Below, in pieces: positions 13,901 to 18,967 of a stretch of 18,967 nucleotides of DNA. The notes under the pieces are model-generated. The model did no database searches and was not told the DNA's origin. It saw only the letters and a program-made list of their open reading frames with translations. A program made the translations under genes and the position numbers. Source of the DNA: an uncultured Oscillibacter sp. (GTDB taxonomy: Bacteria > Bacillota > Clostridia > Oscillospirales > Oscillospiraceae); NCBI GenBank assembly GCA_910588005.1, contig CAJUQM010000044.1:1-18967 (forward strand). Direction: 5' to 3'. Numbering within the stretch: position 1 is the first letter of the stretch; every line of letters begins with the position of its first letter.

Positions 13901-15850
13901 GATCTGGGTTTCCCCGGAGGCCCGGACGGCAGGTCCATTGGCCTCTACATACCCGCCCTGGATATTCACTGTGGTGCTGATGCCGTCCTCGTTCTCCTCA
14001 GCCGTCCTGGGGCCGGTAACCATGATGGCGGCGGTATCAGGACCGCCGCCCCGGACGGTACCGCCGAGCAGGGTGAAGGAGCCGCCGAACTGTACGTCGA
14101 TCACCTCGCCTGACGCGCCGCCGCTCTTTTCAATCGCGCCGGTACAGTCATAGCTCACACGGTTGTCCACGCCGATGGCGGGAGGACTCTTCTCCGTACT
14201 GTCCGTCACCGTGAGACTGCCCACAACCGTGACGGCGGGTTCGGCAGCGGAGGTGAGCTTGTGCCCCTTCAAATCCAGCAGGACATTGCAATTGTCTTCA
14301 ATGACCAGGGGATCGCCGCCCAGAGAGATGTCTTGCGTCAACTGAATCTCGACCCGGCCGGAGCCGATGCCGTCGTGAATCAGCCGCCGCAAAGTCTCGC
14401 TGTCCCCCGCGGCGGTCTCCGGCAGCTCCCGCCCGCAGTTATAGTGAATCACCGGCAGGCCGTTGTACACAACATTCTGATAACCCTTTACCGCCTTCCA
14501 CTGCTCCTCCGTCCCTTCGTAATAGAGGTCATAGAGTTCCTGAGGAGGCGCGGGGGAAAATGCAAGGCGGTCAATTTCCGTCACACTGGCAGGAATCCAA
14601 ATCGCCGTCAGATCACCCATGCTAAAGGCGTCTTTCCCGATGGACGTCACGCCCTCCGGAAGGAGGATTCGGTGAAGCCCGCCGCAGTAGGTAAACGCGC
14701 TCTCCCCGATTGGACCGGTCATGCCGCCATCGACAGCCGGAAAGGCGGTGAGTCCCCCGCACTGGGCGAAGGCGTCGTATCCAATGGAACCCAGCGTCCC
14801 GCCCACATGAAAGTCCGTAAGATTGTTCAAATGGGCAAAGGCCGATTTCCCAATGGAGTCCACCTTGCCGGAGATCTCCACCGCGGCCAGCTCCCCGCAG
14901 CGGGAAAACGCCGATTCCCCAATGGAACCCACATCACCGCCAATGGTAACCTTGACCAGCTTCTGGCACATATCAAACGCCATTTTCCCGATGGCGGCGA
15001 TGCCGCCGGAGAAGGTGACGCTGGTCAGGGCTTCGCAATAGGAAAAGGCGGAATCCCCAATGGTCCTCACATCGCCCTGAATCGCAACGCCGGTCAGGGC
15101 TTCGCAATAGGAAAAGGCGAAAGCCCCAATGGTCCCCACATCGCCCTGAATCGCAACGCCGGTCAGGGTCCTGCAATAGGAAAAGGCGGAATCCCCGATG
15201 GTCCCCACATCGCCCTGAATCGTAACGCCGGTCAGGTTTTTGCAATAGGAAAAGGCGCTCTCCCCGATGGACGCGGCTCCCTTTTGAAGTTCCAGCCGGG
15301 TGAGCTTCTCACAGCTTCCAAACGCCCCATTTCCAATCTTGACGGCGGCGCCGGAGAATCTAACGTCAGTGAGGCTGCTGCAACTGGAAAAAGCCCGCTC
15401 TCCCACCGTGACATTATCGCCGGGAATGGTGACGCTGGTGAGGCTGTCGCAGCTGAAAAAAGCCTGCTCCCCCACCGTGACATTGTCGCCGGGAATAGTG
15501 ACGTCGCTCAGTCTGGAACAGCAGAGAAACGCCGCGTCTCCAATGGAGGTTACGCTGGCTGGGATGGTGACCTTTTTGAGATTGGAGCAGGTTTCAAATG
15601 ATCTGGCGCCGACGGTGGTAATGCCGTCTCCAATGATAACCGTCTCCACACGGTACAGGTCATCACAGGGAGGGGCGCCCTCCGGCATGGGGCCGCTTCC
15701 GGTGAGTTCCAGGGTGTATGTATCCTCGTCATAGCTCCATTGGACCTCAGTTCCCCAAGCAGGGCCTGTCTCCGCAGCCCGCGCGCCCAGGGACAGCAGT
15801 GCCAGCGCCAGGCACAATGCCAGCGCCACCGGCACGATCCGTCTTTTCAT
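10988..15850 (-). CDS. Giant secreted surface protein: BspA-like LRRs, beta-helix region, InlB-type repeats, SLH modules
   Basis: A 1620-residue protein from ATG 15850, preceded by GGGGAGGAA. Residues 1-25 are a signal peptide (KRR, hydrophobic core, LGARA before AE). Residues about 70-455 are BspA-type LRR_5 repeats of about 23 residues (AFSYCxxLTGVxIQGD). Residues about 480-775 look like a right-handed beta-helix, with repeated short GG turns. Seven Listeria-Bacteroides-type repeats start near 817, 893, 970, 1043, 1125, 1208 and 1290, typically ITFDPNGG...GYxFDGWFT...TTVYAHW. After a linker at about 1360-1465, residues about 1467-1616 resemble two to three SLH modules (ALSREQAAMIFFGYA; WARAAGLITG), which usually bind cell-wall polymers. 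The expected role is a wall-anchored adhesin or host- or partner-binding protein. It is transcribed alone from a consensus promoter. Confidence 0.93.
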   Translation of the reverse strand: MKRRIVPVALALCLALALLSLGARAAETGPAWGTEVQWSYDEDTYTLELTGSGPMPEGAPPCDDLYRVETVIIGDGITTVGARSFETCSNLKKVTIPASVTSIGDAAFLCCSRLSDVTIPGDNVTVGEQAFFSCDSLTSVTIPGDNVTVGERAFSSCSSLTDVRFSGAAVKIGNGAFGSCEKLTRLELQKGAASIGESAFSYCKNLTGVTIQGDVGTIGDSAFSYCRTLTGVAIQGDVGTIGAFAFSYCEALTGVAIQGDVRTIGDSAFSYCEALTSVTFSGGIAAIGKMAFDMCQKLVKVTIGGDVGSIGESAFSRCGELAAVEISGKVDSIGKSAFAHLNNLTDFHVGGTLGSIGYDAFAQCGGLTAFPAVDGGMTGPIGESAFTYCGGLHRILLPEGVTSIGKDAFSMGDLTAIWIPASVTEIDRLAFSPAPPQELYDLYYEGTEEQWKAVKGYQNVVYNGLPVIHYNCGRELPETAAGDSETLRRLIHDGIGSGRVEIQLTQDISLGGDPLVIEDNCNVLLDLKGHKLTSAAEPAVTVVGSLTVTDSTEKSPPAIGVDNRVSYDCTGAIEKSGGASGEVIDVQFGGSFTLLGGTVRGGGPDTAAIMVTGPRTAEENEDGISTTVNIQGGYVEANGPAVRASGETQINVRGGVVLSSQGEAVLLGAREDTWRGPSVSMRGGAVIHQSSQFSCGIYLPRKGSVFFYGGRILVENGVGILMRDGSVNVYSGVDPKEITAGGSGTGTLGGSAVALPAGKKIVLDQKSGFCGLGEWDLYCHFFSTSPIEQYAPEGIPADGYELKREDSRYFFGPRVSYQITFDSNGGTPVTPGTMETDSSGRITELPADPTRIGYVFRGWSKVKGDLEYRVKIGSQLQRDTTLYAVWTPDGAHIISFYYYHNALDGASHIVDKVTGTDGVLTDWPSLQTLYGQAVGWFSNSVGGEEYSESHVFTGDTKVYGHPTPNAPPPYDITFDFNGAGGTTVTKRTDDKGKLADWPADPTREGYVFMGWSQSRGSSIPVGKGDTFFSSQTLYPIWMPEGGYAVRFSLNEDGAGAVFETRHTNLHAQLEQWPDTPVRPGTGRIFSGWYTSPTGGSRLANDHRFYGDTSLYAHWIERGSAPAGSYVITFDPNGGTGGSVLITEWNGRLAFLPYNDPVRAGYTFDGWFTEKTDGAAVTTATVFTADTTVFAHWTLESGTPPGPDDPKTYTVTFDPNGGAGGGVLTTGADGKLAALPGNPAWEGYRFDGWFTARDGGTRVTVSTVFQTDTTVYAHWTPEGGTPPGPDDPKTYTVTFDPNGGAGGGVLTTGTDGKLAALPPDPARNGYLFGGWFTARDGGTRVTVSTVFQADTTVFAHWSENTGGAVRYWIYTPSRTPGGSLSVSQISAVEGARVTIEVDPRSNYELDWLSVTNLSTGRELHLSNWYGSEYTFTMPAGDVEVEIAFTSRYSGGTSALPDPPRQASAKPIRWYYSSGSIYHVTSGLVPTGSPLTRDMLVSVFYNMDDSSSGEQEVWAANHGIVSDIYENWLWGGDKALSREQAAMIFFGYARYKGYNISRRSTLGGYSDYDRIRPVAYPAMSWARAAGLITGTTANTLSPQGILTCGQANAILARFVSNVAWTR
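11771..12262 (-). repeat. Two near-identical 246-bp tandem units in the surface-protein gene
   Basis: Repeat units 6 and 7 of the InlB-type array, including the Gly/Pro linker GTPPGPDDPKTYTVTFDPNG, have a period of 82 codons. The DNA copies (12262-12017 and 12016-11771) are almost the same over long runs, for example the stretch containing CACTCTTGTGCCACCGTCCC at about 11830 and again at about 12076. Unit 5 upstream is clearly more diverged. This indicates recent duplication. Confidence 0.85.
14978..15253 (-). repeat. Four 69-bp tandem LRR units in the surface-protein gene
   Basis: Codons 200-291 hold four consecutive 23-residue units of the form FSYCxxLTGVxIQGDVxTIGxxA. The DNA units between about 15025 and 15255 are nearly identical, for example CGCAATAGGAAAAGGCG recurring every 69 bases. 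Flanking LRR units are much more diverged, so this block expanded recently. Confidence 0.85.
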
Positions 15851-15946
15851 ATCAGTTCCTCCCCAACAGTATTCCCCGCAGCCCGTATTCTTTTGATGGC
15901 TCTCCCTTTAAAGGCAGGATATTTCCCCCGTCAAAAACCACCGCAG

Positions 15947-15991
15947 CTTTCTCGTGAAATATATTTCAGTTCAGTTTCTTTCTCGTGAAAG
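15947..15991. promoter_or_regulatory. Two identical palindromic sites in the leader of the surface-protein gene
   Basis: CTTTCTCGTGAAA occurs at 15947-15959 and again at 15978-15990, 31 bp apart or about three helical turns. Each has TTTC/GAAA arms around a central CG; the second copy extends to CTTTC/GAAAG. They lie just downstream of the -10 box, across and after the expected transcription start, where a repressor would act. Central-CG palindromes are typical of LacI-family proteins, and a LacI-type gene lies about 1.6 kb away, but the link is inference. Confidence 0.6.
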
Positions 15992-16000
15992 ATTATACTA

Positions 16001-16029
16001 ATTATAGTATATGCCCGTATATGTGTCAA
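16001..16029 (-). promoter_or_regulatory. Perfect-consensus promoter of the surface-protein gene
   Basis: On the minus strand TTGACA (16029-16024), a 17-base spacer and TATAAT (16006-16001) match the sigma-A consensus at all twelve positions. The leader to ATG 15850 is about 145 bases and contains the twin palindromes. A perfect palindrome TTTTGCGCAAAA (16041-16052) lies 11 bases upstream of the -35 box and may be a further site or part of the preceding terminator's tail. Confidence 0.85.
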
Positions 16030-16053
16030 TACCGGCCGGGTTTTGCGCAAAAC

Positions 16054-16085
16054 AAAAAGGCCGCAGGACTCAAAATCCCGCGGCC
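16054..16085 (-). terminator. Intrinsic terminator of the LacI/YfcC operon
   Basis: On the minus strand GGCCGCGGGA (from 16085) pairs with TCCTGCGGCC (ending 16059), with one irregular position, and is followed by TTTTTGTTTT. It lies 13 bases after the stop of the carrier gene (16099) and isolates it from the surface-protein promoter. Confidence 0.85.
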
Positions 16086-16098
16086 CTTTTCTCCGTTT

Positions 16099-17451
16099 TT
16101 AGTATCCCACGGCCCCGGCCAGAAGCATAAACGCCGTGCCGATCGCCAGATAGATCCCCACCAGGGGCAGAAAATATCTCAGCCATCTCGGATAACTCAC
16201 TCCCGACAGGGCCAAACAGCTCACCAGCGTATTGGAGATGGGAGAGGTCAGATTGACGAGTCCGTCTCCCAGCTGAAAGGCCAGCACCGCCGACTGCCGG
16301 GAGAGGCACAGCGCGTCGGCCAGGGGAACCATCAGCGGCATGGCCACCGCCGCGTGGCCGGAGCCGGAGGTAATCAGCAGGTCCAAAAGCGCGTTGGCAT
16401 AAAACATTCCCAGGAGCTGGCCCCAGGCGGGAAGCGCCTCCACCAGGCAGATCAGCCCGTGGACCACACTGTCCAAGATTCCCCCTTGCACCAAAACCAG
16501 CCGCAGGGCGGCAGCCAGTCCGATGGTCAGCGCCCCGGAGACCATCTTTTTGCATCCCGCAATCTGCAAGGTGCAGATCCGGTTGGCGCTGAACCCGGCG
16601 GCGGCGCCGCACAAAATCCCCAATACCAGAAAAACCGCGGCGATCTCCGGCACCCGCCAGCCCTGCGTTCCAACGCCATAGACCACCCACCCCAGCGCAC
16701 CGAGGAGCAGAAGCAGCACCGTTCCCTGGCGGGGGGTAAGCGAAGGCGTTTTTGTGAGGGGTTCCTCCGTTGACAGGACGGGTTTCCCGGCCCGGCGGAG
16801 AATATAGGCGCTGGTGGACACCACCAGTGCCGGCAACAGCAGCCAGCGCAGCCACGCCCCGGAATACGGCGGCAGCTCCGCGATGGTCTGGGCAACGCCC
16901 ACGGAAAAGGGGTTGTAGATTCCCGCCGCAAAACCCGCATTGGTACCCAGCATCACCATAGCCATGCCCGCTTTTTCATCATAGCCCAGGGATTTTGCCG
17001 CCTCCATTCCCAGGGGAAGAAAGACGATGGAGGCGGTGGTCAGCCCCATGGTAAAGCCGAATACGGAAAACACGCCTACAAAGGCCGGAATCAGCCATTG
17101 CCGCCGGCGCCGGAAGCTCCGGACCACCCACGCGCACAGGGCCGCCACGGCTCCGCTCTCCAGAATCACCTCAAAGGCTCCCCCCAGAAGAAAGACAAAG
17201 AACATCAGCTGCGGCGCCGTGCCGGTGGAAAGCGCCTCAAAAAACAAGCGGGGCAACTGCCACAGAGCCACTGGGGAAGCCTCGGTATGGGCGAAGCTGC
17301 CGGGCACCACCACCGTTTGGCCGGCAGTCTCGTTGAACACCCGCTCATAGCTGCCCGCCGGGATCAGCCAGGTCAGCGCCGCCGCCAGTAAGAGCAGCGC
17401 CGCCAGAATCACAAAGACATGGGGTGTCCGCCTCTCTTTGACCTCTCTCAT
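16099..17451 (-). CDS. YfcC/DcuC-type integral membrane carrier
   Basis: A 450-residue membrane protein with about 11-13 hydrophobic segments; ATG 17451 is preceded by GGGAGGAGG. The first helix ends in the sequence LTWLIPAGSYERV, typical of the YfcC family (C4-dicarboxylate anaerobic carrier superfamily, DcuC-related). Two loop motifs of the ion-transporter type follow: GFTMGLTTASIVFLPLG with NAGFAAGIYNPFSVG, and in the second half SGSGHAAVAMPLMVPLAD with GDGLVNLTSPIS, the paired re-entrant regions of these inverted-repeat carriers. Substrates in the family include dicarboxylates and amino acids or peptides; none can be fixed here. It lies 29 bases after the LacI-type gene, in one operon with it, so the regulator probably senses the transported compound or a product of it. 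Confidence 0.85.
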   Translation of the reverse strand: MREVKERRTPHVFVILAALLLLAAALTWLIPAGSYERVFNETAGQTVVVPGSFAHTEASPVALWQLPRLFFEALSTGTAPQLMFFVFLLGGAFEVILESGAVAALCAWVVRSFRRRRQWLIPAFVGVFSVFGFTMGLTTASIVFLPLGMEAAKSLGYDEKAGMAMVMLGTNAGFAAGIYNPFSVGVAQTIAELPPYSGAWLRWLLLPALVVSTSAYILRRAGKPVLSTEEPLTKTPSLTPRQGTVLLLLLGALGWVVYGVGTQGWRVPEIAAVFLVLGILCGAAAGFSANRICTLQIAGCKKMVSGALTIGLAAALRLVLVQGGILDSVVHGLICLVEALPAWGQLLGMFYANALLDLLITSGSGHAAVAMPLMVPLADALCLSRQSAVLAFQLGDGLVNLTSPISNTLVSCLALSGVSYPRWLRYFLPLVGIYLAIGTAFMLLAGAVGY

Positions 17452-17480
17452 CGGTTTGCCTCCTCCCTTTCCCGGGGAAA

Positions 17481-18500
17481 TCAGGCCCGGCGGCGTACCG
17501 GACCTGTACTGCCGCGAACTACCAGGGACGGCTGAAACACCTGCCGGGGACAGACCTCGCCCTCGTGTTCAATCAGGGCGACGGCCAGCTTCACCGCCGC
17601 CTGGCCGATCTCCGCCATAGGGGTGTGGAGGGTGGTCAGGCCGTTCTCCGGGTACCGTCCGGAGTACAGGTCGTCATGGCCCATCACCGAGACGTCGCCG
17701 GGGACGGTCAGCCCGTGGAGTTTTAAGGCGTAAATGGCTCCTACCGCCATATAGTCGCTGGCGCACCAAAGGGCGGTGGGCAGCTTCCCGCTTTTAAGCA
17801 GCCGCTCCACCCCGTCCATTCCGGCCTGCATCGCGTCGGCGGCGTTTCCCGTCCTGTGGATTCGGGGCATCAGTCCCCGGCGCTCCATCGCCGCGGAAAA
17901 CCCCTCCTCCTTTTGCAGAATCGTGCGGTTTTCCGGCTCGTAAGTGAGCAGGGCAATGTCCTCATGGCCGAGGCCCGCCAAATGCCCCACCGCTAGGGTT
18001 CCGCTGCAGCGGTAGTCACACAGGAGGGCATAGGTCTCCTCCAAGGCGGTCTTGCCGCCGGTGAAAATAACAGGCGTGGGACCGCAGGCGGCCTTAATAT
18101 GGGATACGTCGCTGGTACAGGAGGCCACAATCATCGCTCCCACCTGGTTGCCCACCATCATACGGCAGTGCCGCTCCTCCAGCGCAGGACTGCGGTGGCT
18201 GCTGCCCAGCATAACGCAAAAGCCCTGCGCCGCGGCGGCGGCGCTGACCTCGTTAAAAATGAGATCATAGGCCGTGTTATCCCCCATGGCGGGAACAACC
18301 ATGCCAATGGTGCTGGTGCGCTGGAGGTAGAGATTCCGGGCGGCCACGTTGGGCGTGTACCCCAGCTCATCGGCAATCCTTCTGACCCGTTCCTTGGTGG
18401 CCTCGGAAATATCAGGGGCATCCCGCAGCGCTTTGGATACCGCCACATGGGACAGTCCCGCTAACTGCCCGATGGTTTTTAAAGTTGGGCGGCTGGGCAT
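17481..18500 (-). CDS. LacI-family transcriptional regulator
   Basis: A 339-residue regulator; ATG 18500 is preceded by GGAGGTGA, whereas the upstream open frame has no such site. Residues about 5-25 are the LacI helix-turn-helix (TIGQLAGLSHVAVSKALRD), followed by RVRRIADELGYTPNVAARNL, whose hinge helix ends with the leucine that inserts at the centre of LacI-type operators. Residues 62-330 are a periplasmic-binding-protein-like effector domain (TSTIGMVVPAMGDN, GHLAGLGHEDIALLTYEPEN, PTALWCASDYMAVGAIYALK, DVSVMGHDDLY). The usual effectors are sugars or related small molecules. The gene is transcribed with the carrier gene downstream, which is its most likely target together with its own promoter. 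Confidence 0.95.
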   Translation of the reverse strand: MPSRPTLKTIGQLAGLSHVAVSKALRDAPDISEATKERVRRIADELGYTPNVAARNLYLQRTSTIGMVVPAMGDNTAYDLIFNEVSAAAAAQGFCVMLGSSHRSPALEERHCRMMVGNQVGAMIVASCTSDVSHIKAACGPTPVIFTGGKTALEETYALLCDYRCSGTLAVGHLAGLGHEDIALLTYEPENRTILQKEEGFSAAMERRGLMPRIHRTGNAADAMQAGMDGVERLLKSGKLPTALWCASDYMAVGAIYALKLHGLTVPGDVSVMGHDDLYSGRYPENGLTTLHTPMAEIGQAAVKLAVALIEHEGEVCPRQVFQPSLVVRGSTGPVRRRA

Positions 18501-18533
18501 CCTGTCACCTCCAGGTAAATTTGATGTAGCCAT

Positions 18534-18562
18534 ATTATAGTGGAGTTCTCTCCGAAAAACAA
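18534..18562 (-). promoter_or_regulatory. Promoter of the LacI/YfcC operon
   Basis: On the minus strand TTGTTT (18562-18557), a 17-base spacer and a perfect TATAAT (18539-18534) precede ATG 18500. The spacer holds the inverted repeat GGAG-AGAA-CTCC (18553-18542), which could be an autoregulatory site, though it lacks the central CG expected for LacI proteins. Confidence 0.65.
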
Positions 18563-18693
18563 GGGGCGGCAGAACCCCAAGGCCCAACATCCGGCGCAGG
18601 CACATTTCATCCGGCCTTGCCGGCGGCTGGACCGGCACAATTTTCGCAGGGGACATCCCGCGGCGCACCGGTGAAGATCCGGCCGCCCGGGAA

Positions 18694-18939
18694 TCACTCG
18701 GGCAGCTCAGCGAATAAATCCGCCAGCCGGATATTGAGAGCGGCGGAGATCTGCTGGCATCTTTCAATGGTGAGGCTGTGCTCTCCGCGCTCAACCCGTC
18801 CGTAATATGCCCGGCTGATTCCGCACAGCCTTGCAAACTCATCCTGTGGCAGTCCGCGGCCCTCCCTATATTTGCGCAAAACGTTGCCCAGAGAGACATT
18901 CACATTATATTGATAATGCGAATCAAGGTTTAAAAGCAA
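18694..18939 (-). CDS. Small XRE-family HTH regulator
   Basis: The frame from TTG 18939 gives 81 residues. The conserved HTH_3 domain (Cro/C1 type) occupies most of it: LGNVLRKYREGRGLPQDEFARL, then the recognition helix region CGISRAYYGRVERGEHSLT, then a final helix ending ALNIRLADLFAEL. The start is unclear: no SD is visible before TTG 18939 and the frame stays open to the right edge, while a GTG at 18903 would give 69 residues covering just the domain. TATAAT (18909-18904) abuts that GTG. Such short solo HTH proteins regulate nearby genes or belong to mobile elements. It lies 194 bases upstream of the LacI-type gene, in the same direction, without an obvious terminator. Confidence 0.8.
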   Translation of the reverse strand: MLLNLDSHYQYNVNVSLGNVLRKYREGRGLPQDEFARLCGISRAYYGRVERGEHSLTIERCQQISAALNIRLADLFAELPE

Positions 18940-18967
18940 GAGAAGGGGGTAGAAAAACAGCGCAAAA

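Noticed and set aside
11786..14113. A 775-codon open frame on the plus strand, opposite the surface-protein gene
   Set aside because: It mirrors the repeats of the minus-strand gene, has no ribosome site or promoter, and its product has no domain character. GC-rich repetitive genes often leave such antisense frames open.
11771..15253. Regular repeats considered as a CRISPR array
   Set aside because: The repeats are contiguous, in frame with the LRR and InlB-type protein repeats, and have no unique spacers.
14261..15601. A 446-codon plus-strand frame with repeating GKGGIPNGPHIALNRNAGQ-like units
   Set aside because: The repeats are the reverse reading of the 69-bp LRR units of the minus-strand gene. 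No start signals; an antisense shadow.

Overview
The window looks like chromosomal DNA from a GC-rich, Gram-positive anaerobe of the Clostridia. The most likely group is the gut Oscillospiraceae (Flavonifractor, Oscillibacter or Lawsonibacter type). The evidence is: strong AGGAGG-type ribosome binding sites; TTGACA/TATAAT promoters; hairpin-plus-T terminators; a large secreted BspA-like protein with InlB-type repeats and SLH modules; and a predominance of WYL, TetR, LacI and XRE regulators. The genus is an inference from style only; no rRNA, tRNA or other marker gene is present.

Layout. Positions 1-2070 are gene-poor and look like debris of accessory DNA. They hold the tail of a gene entering from the left, a strong hairpin, a densely structured RNA-like segment ending in an intrinsic terminator (about 222-600), a C-terminal remnant of a VWA-domain protein of the kind found on integrative elements, a hypothetical ORF facing away from it, and a response-regulator start cut off after 11 codons. 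Positions 2006-2216 form a tiny complete transcription unit for a 49-residue hydrophobic peptide. Positions 2325-4340 (minus) encode a large unrecognised membrane protein with two external beta-rich modules.

Positions 4683-6297 (minus) are a three-gene operon: a WYL-domain regulator followed by two small YCII-like proteins. A 36-bp inverted repeat lies upstream of the regulator. Positions 6467-8552 (plus) are a TetR repressor and a DHA3-type MFS exporter. Each has the same 17-bp operator in front of it, so this is a self-contained inducible efflux module. Positions 8754-10827 (plus) are a MoxR-type AAA+ ATPase and a CoxE-like VWA protein in a tight operon.

Positions 10988-15850 (minus) encode a 1620-residue secreted surface protein. 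It has a signal peptide, BspA-type leucine-rich repeats, a beta-helix-like region, seven Listeria-Bacteroides-type repeats and C-terminal SLH modules. Its promoter is a perfect consensus and is followed by two identical palindromic sites 31 bp apart. Positions 16099-18500 (minus) are a LacI-family regulator and a YfcC/DcuC-type carrier in one operon. At the right edge is a small XRE-type regulator.

The recurring theme is local control: each transporter or enzyme module travels with its own one-component regulator and visible operator candidates. I found no CRISPR array, complete mobile element, biosynthetic cluster or recognisable defence system. The least explained items are the structured RNA-like segment, the 671-residue membrane protein, and the twin sites in front of the surface-protein gene.
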